Source of the DNA: Caballeronia sp. SEWSISQ10-4 2 | GTDB lineage: Bacteria; Pseudomonadota; Gammaproteobacteria; Burkholderiales; Burkholderiaceae | Direction: 5' to 3' | NCBI RefSeq assembly: GCF_030464885.1 | Contig: NZ_JALPRJ010000009.1 | Span: 1-64,000 of the forward strand | Length of the DNA stretch: 64,000 nucleotides | In this document: positions 1 to 7,234 of the stretch, in pieces | Layout: each line of letters begins with the position of its first letter | How positions within the stretch are numbered: the first letter of the stretch is position 1 | Position numbers and translations under genes: made by a program | Notes under the pieces: model-generated | Seen by the model: the letters and a program-made list of their open reading frames with translations, nothing else | Databases searched by the model: none | Told to the model about the DNA's origin: nothing

Positions 1-127
1 CCAGCGTCTCGTTCTTGACGGTGCCGTCCTCACGGTAGCTGCGCCGCAGCAGGTGGGTGCGATAGACCCGACCCTTGTAGGTGCGGGTCGTGGTGACGAC
101 GTGAGCAGTTCCGGTTCTCGCTGGCAT
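1..127 (-). CDS. Transposase, IS1634-like family, N-terminal fragment cut by the window edge
   Basis: Reading the minus strand from the ATG at 127 gives 42 open codons to the window edge. The stretch THLLRRSYREDG followed by VKNETL matches the conserved N-terminus that I recall for IS1634-type DDE transposases. Only this N-terminal part is visible, so the catalytic DDE residues lie outside the window and activity cannot be judged. It points away from the decayed cyo genes to its right, which suggests the element inserted into or next to them. The family call comes from memory of the N-terminal motif. Confidence 0.65.
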   Translation of the reverse strand, partial: MPARTGTAHVVTTTRTYKGRVYRTHLLRRSYREDGTVKNETL

Positions 128-200
128 ACAGCCAAATATAGACAAAAATCACATAAAGTCAAATATTTTAGTGACTACAAATTTAATTAAAAACAGACCT
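1..200 (-). mobile_element. End of an IS1634-like insertion sequence (inner part outside window)
   Basis: The transposase start at 127 is followed by a markedly AT-rich stretch (about 128-200), unlike the GC-rich surroundings. This is what the non-coding terminal segment of an insertion sequence looks like. I could not define the terminal inverted repeat or target duplication, because the other end is outside the window; the right boundary near 200 is an estimate. Confidence 0.5.
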
Positions 201-367
201 CTCATTGGACAAATTTACGAGCACTGACAGGCACTTGCCGCCATTAACAAGGCTACAAAATGGGCGGAACTCAGGGCTAAACGGCAACGCGGTGAGAACT
301 TGCGATTCGAGTGCCGACCGTGCGGGATACTGGGTGCCGCAGTTGAAAAGGGGCGTCCGGGATCATC
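201..367. other. No recognisable gene between IS end and cyoC remnant
   Basis: This stretch should hold the start of cyoC or the end of cyoB if the oxidase operon were intact. I see no homology to either in any frame. It may be leftover sequence from the rearrangement that truncated cyoC. Confidence 0.4.
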
Positions 368-929
368 ATGCACGGTGCATCGAATACCGTGCTCGGGTTA
401 TGGCTGTACCTGATGACCGACTGCATCATCTTCGCGTCGTTGTTCGCGGTGTTCGCCGTCATGGGCCATCAGTTCGCGGGCGGCCCTTCGGGTAAGGACG
501 TCTTCGAGCTTCCCGGCGTCATGCTGGAAACCGCGATTCTGTTGTTGAGCAGCATCACGTTCGGCTTCGGCATGCTGGCCGCCCACAAGGGCAAGTCGAG
601 AGCGCTGCTGGCATGGCTCGGCGTCACGTTCGTATTGGGCGCTGCATTGATCGGGCTGGAAATCCATGAGTTCAGCTCTGATCTCGCAGGGTTACGGACC
701 GGAACGCAGTGTGTTTTTATCGGCGTTCTTCGTGCTGGTCGGAACGCACGGTCTGCACGTGAGCGCCGGGCTGATCTGGATGGTGATTCTCGCGGTGCAG
801 GTGGTCGGCAACAAGAAGGTTACCTAACGAGACCTGACGCGCCTCACATGTCTCAGCCTCTTCTGGCACCTCCTGGACATCGTGTGGATCTGCGTCTTTA
901 CCTTTGTTTATTTGACGAGCGTCGTATAA
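368..929 (+). pseudogene. cyoC: Cytochrome bo ubiquinol oxidase subunit III (cyoC), broken
   Basis: CyoC is the membrane subunit III of the proton-pumping ubiquinol oxidase. Frame one from 368 reads like its first half (WLYLMTDCIIFASLFAVFAV, later a GLEIHEF motif). The homology then jumps frame at about 680, where one base too many follows TCT, and continues as [18 protein letters not shown]. In that second frame a TAA stop lies at 825-827, yet the reading carries on after it as [20 protein letters not shown] up to the TAA at 927-929. The usual N-terminal tail is also missing. One frameshift plus one internal stop make this a pseudogene unless there is a sequencing error. It is followed directly by the cyoD remnant. 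Confidence 0.85.
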
Positions 930-1184
930 ATGGCAAACCCACATTCAATCGATACCGGCGCGGGCCACTGCAGCGTGCGCTCGTATGTCATCGGCTTCAT
1001 CCTGTCGGTCGTGCTGACGGCCGCGGCTTTCGGATTGGTCGTGCCGCAGGTGACGGGGCCGACAGAATCGATCATCGCGATTGCGGTGCTCGCGTTCGGA
1101 TTCACCGTGATGGTGGCGGTGATCGTGATCGACGGGACGTTGTGGGTGCTTAATCACGTCGGCCACCACATGATGTCGCGATAG
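930..1184 (+). pseudogene. cyoD: Cytochrome bo ubiquinol oxidase subunit IV (cyoD), internally deleted
   Basis: The open frame encodes 84 residues that begin like CyoD (a SVRSYVIGFILSVVLT first membrane helix) and end like CyoD (FTVMVAVIVIDGTLWV last helix). Family members are about 110 residues. The segment that should hold the second helix with its VQ..VHL.YFLHM motif is absent between IAVLAF and GFTVM, so roughly 25-28 residues are lost without breaking the frame. It starts one base after the cyoC stop, as in the normal operon. Two of three helices remain, so function is unlikely. Confidence 0.75.
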
Positions 1185-1213
1185 CCTGAAAAGGCCTGCA
1201 GGTTGTCCGGCGA

Positions 1214-1246
1214 GCGGTGCCGAGGGAGACCTCGGCACCGCTTTTT
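1214..1246 (+). terminator. Intrinsic terminator of the cyo remnant
   Basis: An 11-bp perfect stem (1214-1224 with 1231-1241, six-base loop) is followed by five T residues. It lies just after cyoD. Confidence 0.85.
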
Positions 1247-1300
1247 CATGGTGCGTGGCAGAGCATGTGAGCGCTGTAGCACGCGCGAATCGCACTGGCC

Positions 1301-1336
1301 AAAGAAAAAGCCCGCTGTGTTTCGACGGCGGGCTTT
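1301..1336 (-). terminator. Intrinsic terminator of rpoH
   Basis: The arms AAAGCCCGC at 1307-1315 and GCGGGCTTT at 1328-1336 pair. On the minus strand the hairpin runs into a U-rich tract (complement of 1301-1309). It lies downstream of the rpoH stop. Confidence 0.8.
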
Positions 1337-1373
1337 CCAAGTCTTCAGCGAGCGGCTTACCGCCGCAAAAGCA

Positions 1374-2309
1374 TCAAGCGTATTCGTGCAGCGCCGAGCG
1401 CATTTTCTTCATTGCGCTGGCTTCGATCTGACGAATCCGTTCCGCCGATACCCCGAATTCATCGGCGAGTTCATGCAGCGTCTTGCCGCCCGAGCCGTCA
1501 TCTTCCACTTCGAGCCAGCGCGCCTGAACGATCCGGCGGCTGCGTTCGTCGAGCGATTCGAGCGCGGTCGACAACCCCTCGCTTTGCAGCTTGTCGAACT
1601 GGCGCGACGCCAGCACGTTGGTCGGTTCGTTGTGCGAGTCCGCCAGGTACGCGATCGGCGCGTACGATTCCTCGCCGTCGTCAATCTGGCCTTCCAGCGC
1701 AATATCACCACCCGAGAGACGCGTTTCCATCTCGGCGACTTCCTCGCGCTTCACGTTGAGCTCTTTCGCCAGGCTATCAACCTCGCTCGGGGTGAACGCG
1801 TTGTGCCCGGTCTTGTGGCTGCGCAAATTGAAGAACAGCTTGCGCTGCGCCTTCGTGGTCGCCACTTTCACCGTGCGCCAGTTGCGCAGGATGTATTCGT
1901 GAATCTCGGCCTTGATCCAGTGCATAGCGTACGACACCAGCCGCACGTTCTGTTGCGGATCGAAGCGTTTCACGGCTTTCATCAAGCCGATATTGCCTTC
2001 CTGAATCAGGTCAGCGTGGGGCAAGCCATAGCCCAGATAATTGCGGGCAATCGATACCACCAGGCGCAGGTGTGACAGCACGAGCTGACGGGCTGCGTCC
2101 AGGTTGTCGTTCTCGCGGAATTCGGTGGCGTACTGACGTTCTTCCGACGGTGTAAGCATCGGGATCCGGTTGACAGCCGAAATGTAGGCGTCGATGTTGC
2201 CGATCTGGCCAGTCAACATGGACGACTGCGCAAACGTCAGCGCACCTGCCGAAGCGGCCTTGGCCGGCGCCGAGTGTCCAGTATTCGGAAGGGTCATCGC
2301 ATTGGTCAC
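1374..2309 (-). CDS. rpoH: RNA polymerase sigma factor RpoH (sigma-32)
   Basis: This is the heat-shock sigma factor, 311 residues, close to the family length with a short N-terminal extension. Region 2.1-2.4 is clear (RLVVSIARNYLGYGLPHADL, then QEGNIGLMKAVKRFDP). The RpoH-specific box QRKLFFNLR, which separates it from RpoD and RpoS, is present, and the C-terminal region 4.2 helix-turn-helix reads ELADEFGVSAERIRQIE. I take the GTG at 2309 as start because AAGGAG lies nine bases upstream (complement of 2319-2324). The upstream region carries a CIRCE operator and a hairpin, so transcription is probably under HrcA as well as its own control. Confidence 0.97.
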   Translation of the reverse strand: MTNAMTLPNTGHSAPAKAASAGALTFAQSSMLTGQIGNIDAYISAVNRIPMLTPSEERQYATEFRENDNLDAARQLVLSHLRLVVSIARNYLGYGLPHADLIQEGNIGLMKAVKRFDPQQNVRLVSYAMHWIKAEIHEYILRNWRTVKVATTKAQRKLFFNLRSHKTGHNAFTPSEVDSLAKELNVKREEVAEMETRLSGGDIALEGQIDDGEESYAPIAYLADSHNEPTNVLASRQFDKLQSEGLSTALESLDERSRRIVQARWLEVEDDGSGGKTLHELADEFGVSAERIRQIEASAMKKMRSALHEYA

Positions 2310-2330
2310 GCTTGTGTGCTCCTTATCAAC

Positions 2331-2354
2331 AAAAAACCCGATGAGAAACCGGGT
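2331..2354 (-). promoter_or_regulatory. Hairpin with U-tract in the rpoH leader
   Basis: On the minus strand ACCCG and CGGGT (2350-2354 and 2336-2340) form a short stem with a nine-base loop, followed by six U residues (2331-2336). It sits between the CIRCE element and the rpoH ribosome binding site. It resembles a weak intrinsic terminator and might act as an attenuator or thermosensor; that is inference. Confidence 0.45.
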
Positions 2355-2366
2355 CTAGCCAGGATA

Positions 2367-2393
2367 TTAGCACTCTCGTATTTCGAGTGCTAA
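2367..2393 (-). promoter_or_regulatory. CIRCE operator (HrcA binding site) upstream of rpoH
   Basis: The sequence TTAGCACTC at 2367-2375, nine bases, then GAGTGCTAA at 2385-2393 is a perfect match to the CIRCE consensus TTAGCACTC-N9-GAGTGCTAA, the operator of the repressor HrcA. It lies about 58 bp upstream of the rpoH start codon. HrcA control of rpoH has been proposed for beta-proteobacteria by comparative genomics, and this site fits that. Confidence 0.95.
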
Positions 2394-2706
2394 GGATTAG
2401 AGGGCGGTTGTGCGCCCAAGTTCCCATACGCTATTAGAGTCCGTATTCCAATAGCCAATAAGTGCTTTCCCGTACTGTTGCACCCCGCGAAATGCTTTCT
2501 TTGTCAAACTTACCGTAAGAAACATGCAAGATTTCGCACGATTTGCCTTCCAACCGCCATTCGACGAAACTTAATTCCGCGTTTTCCCGGTTACGCAGAA
2601 CTGTTCTAAGCATTTTTTTGAGACCGTCTTTAAAATGGTGGCGTGCTATGTATTACGGTGAGCTTGGCGGCGAGCCTGTTCGTGGAAAACCCGCTCCGGA
2701 GTATTC
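2394..2706. other. Divergent intergenic region between rpoH and the pagL-like gene
   Basis: This stretch is relatively AT-rich and holds no convincing gene. It must contain the promoters of the two divergent genes, but I could not pick a -35/-10 pair with confidence. Confidence 0.5.
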
Positions 2707-3273
2707 ATGCAGAAAAACAAAAGTGTCTGGCATAAGCGCTCACTCTACGCTGCCCTGTTCGGAGCGCTCGTCATGGTCTCGGCGGGCGCGCATGCCGATC
2801 AGTTCGGCATTCAGATCGGTGGCGGCGAAGCCGACCACGACGTCAGGAAAGCGGATCTCGGGGTCGTTTGGGACCCCAATTGGACCTGGTGGGAAATCGG
2901 AGGTTTCCACTTCACGGTCGTTGGCGAAGCGCACGTGGCCTACTGGGACATCCGTGAAAGCCAAGCATCACATCCGAACATCTGGGAATTTGGCCTCACA
3001 CCGATGTTCCGCTTCATCAAAAGCTCGGGGTGGTTCCGGCCGTATGTGGAAGCAGGCGTGGGCGTACGCCTGCTGTCGCACGTTCGGGAGACCCCGGACC
3101 GCACCTTCTCCTCAGCCTTTCAGTTCGCCGACGTCGTGGGTGTCGGGGCTCAATTCGGCGCGCATCAGAACTATCAGGCAGGCTTCCGGTTTCAGCATTT
3201 ATCCAACGCCGGTATCGAACACCCGAATCCTGGTATAAATTTCAGCCAGATATATTTGCAATACAACTTCTGA
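2707..3273 (+). CDS. pagL: PagL-type lipid A 3-O-deacylase (acyloxyacyl hydrolase), outer membrane
   Basis: The 188-residue protein starts with a signal peptide (basic start, hydrophobic stretch, cleavage probably after GAHA near residue 30) and ends with an aromatic residue (LQYNF), as outer-membrane beta barrels do. The motif HLSNAGI near the C-terminus carries the PagL catalytic His (164) and Ser (166). PagL removes the 3-linked acyl chain of lipid A at the outer surface. At the position where I recall the third catalytic residue, Glu, in Pseudomonas PagL (just after GI), this protein has Asn178. A GGAG sits just upstream of the ATG. It is transcribed divergently from rpoH. Confidence 0.85.
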   Translation: MQKNKSVWHKRSLYAALFGALVMVSAGAHADQFGIQIGGGEADHDVRKADLGVVWDPNWTWWEIGGFHFTVVGEAHVAYWDIRESQASHPNIWEFGLTPMFRFIKSSGWFRPYVEAGVGVRLLSHVRETPDRTFSSAFQFADVVGVGAQFGAHQNYQAGFRFQHLSNAGIEHPNPGINFSQIYLQYNF

Positions 3274-3323
3274 CGAGGGCCGCGTCGCTCGGTTCCTCAA
3301 GTGCGAACGGAAAGGAACCGACG

Positions 3324-3719
3324 ATGCCGGCACAACCCATCGAGACGCTCATCGAGGCAATACGTGAACTCGAGCGCGACCGTTTCCGCGCGATGGTCGA
3401 CGGCGACGGCGAGTTGCTCGACGCGCTGCTGGCGGAGAACGCCAGCTACGTCCACACCAACGGCAAACGCGAGACGAAGCGGCAGTTCATTGACGCGATC
3501 ACGGCGGGACGCCGGCGCTATCGGCAGATCGAGATCCAGTCGCAGGAGCTGATGCCGGGCGGGCGGGACACGTGGATCGTGTATGGACGCGCGTTGCTCG
3601 AGATGGAATCGAAGAATGGCGCGTTGCTGTTTCCCATCGCGTACACGGCCATCCACATTCAGGTCGATGGGCAATGGCGGTTGCTCGCGATGCAGGCGAC
3701 ACGCGTGGCGCTGGATTAG
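3324..3719 (+). CDS. Nuclear transport factor 2 (SnoaL/DUF4440)-like protein
   Basis: The 131-residue protein has the NTF2-like pattern: an N-terminal helix with LERDRFRAMVDGD, then LDALLAENASYVHTNG, then alternating strands ending in GQWRLLAMQATRVAL. This matches the DUF4440 group of small cone-shaped proteins, whose members range from isomerases to binding proteins. No specific substrate can be inferred. I chose the ATG at 3324 because AAAGGAA precedes it and homology begins there; the frame is open further upstream but overlaps the pagL end. Confidence 0.75.
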   Translation: MPAQPIETLIEAIRELERDRFRAMVDGDGELLDALLAENASYVHTNGKRETKRQFIDAITAGRRRYRQIEIQSQELMPGGRDTWIVYGRALLEMESKNGALLFPIAYTAIHIQVDGQWRLLAMQATRVALD

Positions 3720-3773
3720 CGCCGTCTCGATGCCGTTCGGTGGGGCATCGCGGTTCGGCCGGCGAGACGGCGC
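3719..3773 (+). terminator. Inverted repeat after the NTF2-like gene
   Basis: An 11-bp inverted repeat (3719-3729 with 3763-3773) with a second nested 5-bp pair starts at the last base of the stop codon. There is no U-tract, so termination is only probable. It lies between this gene and leuA, which converges on it. Confidence 0.4.
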
Positions 3774-3930
3774 CTTGTGAGCGCCGGTCACCATGCCAAT
3801 ACCGGTTGTCGCGTTTTTATCGCCTGCTTCGCAAACTTCTGCCGCGCCGAGGGAGAGAGCGGTGGTTTAACGGCGTAACCGGGTCGGGCCCCATCGGCGC
3901 GCGTTATTTACCGCTAAAAAGCCGCTTCCT

Positions 3931-5592
3931 TCAAGCCGCAACCGCTTCGCTTTCCACTTCCTTGCGCCCGCTCCAGCGCACGCGATTAACCGCGCTGACG
4001 ATGGCATCAGCGACCGCCAGCGCCGCGTTCGCATGCACCGCGACGCCAAACCGCATGGCCTGATCGCCGATCCTGCAGCCGACGAACACCGCCGTTTCGC
4101 CCTTCGCCGTCGCGCCGGTTTCAAACGATGTCACTTCCATCACGACACCCGCGGCCTCGGCCACAGCCGCCGCGACGCCCTGGGCGTAAGCTTCGTCGGC
4201 AATCGTGGATACGGGCAGCTTCACGTGGCGTCCATCGAAGCGCAAGGTCGAGACGTCAGCCCGTGACGCCGGCCCTTGTGCATCGAAGTATTCGCTCCTG
4301 AACAATGCGCAAATGGCTTCGCCGGAGACTTCTGCGCCGGAGGCATCGGCGACTTTCTGCACGGCGTGGCTGAATTCGATCTGCACGCGGCGCGGCGGGG
4401 TGAAGCCCAGCCCGCGTTCGAGCAGATAAGTCGCGCCGCCTTTGCCGGACTGGCTGTTCACGCGGATCACGGCGTCGTAGCTGCGGCCGAGGTCCACTGG
4501 GTCGACGGGGAGATACGGCACGTCCCACACGGTGCCGGCTTCGCGCTGCGCGAGGCCTTTGCGGATAGCGTCCTGATGTGAGCCGGAGAAGGCCGTGAAT
4601 ACGAGATCGCCGGCGTACGGATGACGCGGGTGCACGGGAATCCGGTTACAGCGCTCGACCACGCGGCGCACGCTGTCGATATCCGAAAAATCCAGACCCG
4701 GGTCGATGCCCTGCGTGTACAAATTCATCGCGAGGGTGACGAGATCCACGTTGCCCGTGCGCTCGCCGTTGCCAAACAGGCAGCCTTCCACGCGATCCGC
4801 GCCCGCGAGGATCGCGAGTTCCGCGGCAGCCACGGCCGTGCCGCGATCGTTATGCGGATGCACCGAGAGCACGATGCTGTCCCGATAGCCCATGTTGCGA
4901 TCCATCCACTCGATCTGATCGGCGAACACGTTCGGCATGGCCGCTTCCACCGTGGCCGGCAAATTCACGATCATTTTGTGATCGGGCGTGGGGCGCCACA
5001 TTTGCGCGACGGCGTCGCAGACTTCGCGGGAAAAGGAAAGCTCGGTCATGCTGAACGTTTCCGGCGAATACTGGTAGATCCAGTGCGTGCCGGGGCGCGC
5101 GGCGGCGCACTCCTTGATGATGCGCGTGCCTTCCACGGCCAGCGCTTTGGTTTCTTCCTTCGACATCCCGAACACGATCTTGCGGAACGACGGCGAAATC
5201 GCGTTGTAGAGGTGCACGATCACGCGGGACGCGCCCTCCACGGCTTCAAACGTCCGCTCGATGAGATCCTGACGCGACTGTACGAGCACTTCGATGGTTA
5301 CGTCGGCGGGAATGCGATTTTCGGTGATCAGCTTGCGCACGAAGTCGAAATCCGTCTGCGATGCCGACGGAAAGCCCACTTCGATTTCCTTGAAACCCAC
5401 CGCTACCAGCATCTCGAAGAATTCGAGCTTGGCGTCGATGCTCATCGGGTCGATCAGCGCCTGGTTGCCGTCGCGCAGATCGGTGCTCATCCAGATGGGC
5501 GCGCGCTCAATCGTGCGAGTCGGCCATCGGCGGCCGTTGAGTTTGACCTGGGGGAAAGGGCGGTATTTCTCGGAAGGGTTGCGCATCATCAT
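3931..5592 (-). CDS. leuA: 2-isopropylmalate synthase LeuA (long, type 2 form)
   Basis: This enzyme condenses acetyl-CoA with 2-oxoisovalerate, the first committed step of leucine synthesis. The 553-residue protein has the IPMS active-site start STDLRDGNQAL, the metal-binding stretch HPHNDRGTAVAAAELAI, and GNGERTGNVDLVTLAMNLY, followed by a C-terminal LeuA allosteric domain from about residue 425. Length and motifs fit the roughly 550-residue class. The frame opens earlier, but I place the start at the ATG at 5592, where GAGG precedes three consecutive ATG codons and homology begins. A leader peptide with rare leucine codons lies upstream, pointing to attenuation by leucine supply. Confidence 0.95.
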   Translation of the reverse strand: MMMRNPSEKYRPFPQVKLNGRRWPTRTIERAPIWMSTDLRDGNQALIDPMSIDAKLEFFEMLVAVGFKEIEVGFPSASQTDFDFVRKLITENRIPADVTIEVLVQSRQDLIERTFEAVEGASRVIVHLYNAISPSFRKIVFGMSKEETKALAVEGTRIIKECAAARPGTHWIYQYSPETFSMTELSFSREVCDAVAQMWRPTPDHKMIVNLPATVEAAMPNVFADQIEWMDRNMGYRDSIVLSVHPHNDRGTAVAAAELAILAGADRVEGCLFGNGERTGNVDLVTLAMNLYTQGIDPGLDFSDIDSVRRVVERCNRIPVHPRHPYAGDLVFTAFSGSHQDAIRKGLAQREAGTVWDVPYLPVDPVDLGRSYDAVIRVNSQSGKGGATYLLERGLGFTPPRRVQIEFSHAVQKVADASGAEVSGEAICALFRSEYFDAQGPASRADVSTLRFDGRHVKLPVSTIADEAYAQGVAAAVAEAAGVVMEVTSFETGATAKGETAVFVGCRIGDQAMRFGVAVHANAALAVADAIVSAVNRVRWSGRKEVESEAVAA

Positions 5593-5822
5593 CGTGGGCC
5601 TCGGCTGAACGCGTTGTACGCGTGAAAGCGCAGTCGTTGCGAGGCGGATGAGCGGCCGGCGGCTTGCCGGCATCGTTCCAGTGCGCGCTGTTCAGGTTCG
5701 CGATGTCCCGTGGCGTGGGTGACGCCGGTGACGAACGTGAACGATGCAAATGCAGCGTGCATGTGATCCTCGCGTTTTCGTGCCGCGGATGAACGGACGA
5801 AAGCAGACGACTACGGGTGGTG

Positions 5823-5889
5823 AAAAAAGGGGAACTACGAAACTGCGGGAGGGACCGCGCAAGGAATGCGCGGCGCCACGCTTAGCGAC
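5823..5889 (-). promoter_or_regulatory. leuA leader region with possible attenuator hairpin
   Basis: Downstream of the leader peptide stop, CCGCGCA and TGCGCGG (5867-5873 and 5855-5861) form a 7-bp stem. A run of six U residues follows about 26 bases later (5823-5828). CGCTA/TAGCG repeats in and after the leader codons could form alternative pairings. The spacing to the U-run is too long for a textbook terminator, so the exact attenuation structure is not settled. Confidence 0.4.
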
Positions 5890-5967
5890 TTACGCTAGAC
5901 GTAGCGATAGGGGCCGCGCTAGGCGACCCTGAGTAATTCGAAGGGAGGGGAATTGGGTAAAGCTCAT
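5890..5967 (-). CDS. leuA leader peptide (25 aa) rich in CTA leucine codons
   Basis: On the minus strand an ATG at 5967 opens a 25-codon frame ending in TAA at 5890-5892. Its last ten codons contain four CTA leucine codons (reading LARPLSLRLA), and a fifth leucine is CTT. CTA is rare in GC-rich Burkholderia genes, which use CTG and CTC. This is the signature of a leucine attenuator peptide, where ribosome stalling on CTA signals leucine shortage. It lies about 300 bp upstream of leuA on the same strand. The gene is too short for routine calling and the role is inferred from codons and position. Confidence 0.6.
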   Translation of the reverse strand: MSFTQFPSLRITQGRLARPLSLRLA

Positions 5968-5973
5968 CCGTGC

Positions 5974-6003
5974 ACATTAGCGTAGCGCGCTCGGGTTTGT
6001 CAA
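5974..6003 (-). promoter_or_regulatory. Probable sigma-70 promoter of leuA
   Basis: On the minus strand TTGACA (5998-6003) and TAATGT (5974-5979) are separated by 18 bases. The start site would fall near 5967, at the ATG of the leader peptide, so the leader peptide may be translated from a leaderless message. Confidence 0.55.
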
Positions 6004-6039
6004 CCTTGGGCACCTATCGGCTGAAGAATGCCCTCGTGG

Positions 6040-7002
6040 TCATTGCCGCCGGACGATGTCCGTAATCAACTCCGCCTGGCGAGCGAGCGCAGGCGGAATC
6101 GGCGCTTCGCCGCGCAGCACGGTCTCGATCCAGCGCGCGGTGGTCGCGGCATCGAGGGCGCTCGGCATGGCCACCACGGGCGCTTCCGGAGACGAGCGTT
6201 CCGCCGATATCAGCGTCTCCGGGTGACCATCGTGGAACCAGTCCACCTGCACTTGCCGGCGCGTGTCCGCCACCGCCTCGCCTTCTGTCCCGCGTGCGAG
6301 CAGGGCACCACCCTCGGCCGCGTCGGGATGTTCGGTGAACAGTCCTGTCAGGCTCTCGCGATACTCCGGATGCGTGTAGTTCACCAGTCGCAAGCCCGGC
6401 TGCGCGAACGGTTGGAGGATCTTGACCAGCGTATGCGTGGAATTTCGCACGCCCATGATTCGCCGGATCGCCAGCAGGCGCGCGAGCTTGGGCGCGAGCA
6501 CGGCGATCGGTGCGAACGCCAGCCGTCGCGAGGCGAGGTTGTCCTCGATTTCATCGTGGGAAGCGGATTCCTCGATACCCAGTTCGGCAAAAATCGCAGC
6601 GCTGGTCACGCGGCCGGGATCGTCGGTGACGCCGTGCACCAGCACCGGCACGCCTTCCCGCGCGAGCAGCAATGCCAGTAGCGGGGTCAGGTTGGGTTGC
6701 TTGCGCGCGCCGTTGTATGTGGGGATGGAGACGGGCCGCGCGTGGTCACGGCCGTTCTGGACATGCAGTGGCTCGAACGAGCGATGCGCGGCCGCCAGCA
6801 TCGCGGCCAGTTCGGCGGCCGTCTCGCCCTTCACGCGATACGCCAGCAACACGGCACCGAGTTCGAGGTCGGAGACGCGGTCGTCGAGCATTGCTTCGTA
6901 GAGGGCGTAAGTGTCCTCGCGGGTCAGCGCTCGCGCGCCGTTCGGCCCGCGGCCGATTTCCTTGATGAAGCGGGCGCACGGGAAGGCAGCAGTGTCGGTC
7001 AT
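6040..7002 (-). CDS. ybiB: YbiB-type DNA-binding protein of the TrpD2 (glycosyltransferase 3) family
   Basis: The 320-residue protein belongs to the anthranilate phosphoribosyltransferase fold but to the TrpD2/YbiB branch, which binds nucleic acid and has no known phosphoribosyl transfer activity. The N-terminal helical domain reads ALTREDTYALYEAMLDDRVSDLE, then the central NGARKQPNLTPLLALLLARE and VLVHGVTDDPGRVTS. I start at the ATG at 7002 rather than the earlier ATG at 7089, since family homology begins near PCARFIKEIGRG and GGAA precedes it. It stands alone between the leuA promoter and the divergent FAA hydrolase operon. In E. coli YbiB is LexA-linked; no LexA box was seen here. Confidence 0.85.
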   Translation of the reverse strand: MTDTAAFPCARFIKEIGRGPNGARALTREDTYALYEAMLDDRVSDLELGAVLLAYRVKGETAAELAAMLAAAHRSFEPLHVQNGRDHARPVSIPTYNGARKQPNLTPLLALLLAREGVPVLVHGVTDDPGRVTSAAIFAELGIEESASHDEIEDNLASRRLAFAPIAVLAPKLARLLAIRRIMGVRNSTHTLVKILQPFAQPGLRLVNYTHPEYRESLTGLFTEHPDAAEGGALLARGTEGEAVADTRRQVQVDWFHDGHPETLISAERSSPEAPVVAMPSALDAATTARWIETVLRGEAPIPPALARQAELITDIVRRQ

Positions 7003-7234
7003 CGAGTATTCCGGGCGGCCGGCGCGCGTCTTGTCTTCAATCACGTTGCGCACGATCAGCCGCTTCAATGTGAAGAGTGCGGGAACCATATTCAGTACCG
7101 CATTTGTGGCAGGCGTGCAAGTTGTGGAGACGTTCTGTTCGGGCCCATAGGCCGTTCAGCCGAGTCGCGACGGACAACCGTGCACGTTAAACTTGAGGTC
7201 TTGGTCGATGCTTCATCACACAGGAGAAAGCGGA

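Noticed and set aside
1203..2075. Open frame of 290 codons on the plus strand across rpoH
   Set aside because: Antisense shadow of rpoH with composition typical of the opposite strand; no start site or homology.
4621..5625. Open frame of 334 codons on the plus strand inside leuA
   Set aside because: It lies antisense to a clear leuA gene, is His/Arg-rich as typical of a GC-rich shadow frame, and shows no family resemblance.
5855..5873. Hairpin in the leuA leader as a regular intrinsic terminator
   Set aside because: The U-run is about 26 bases away from the stem, too far for standard termination; kept only as part of a possible attenuator.
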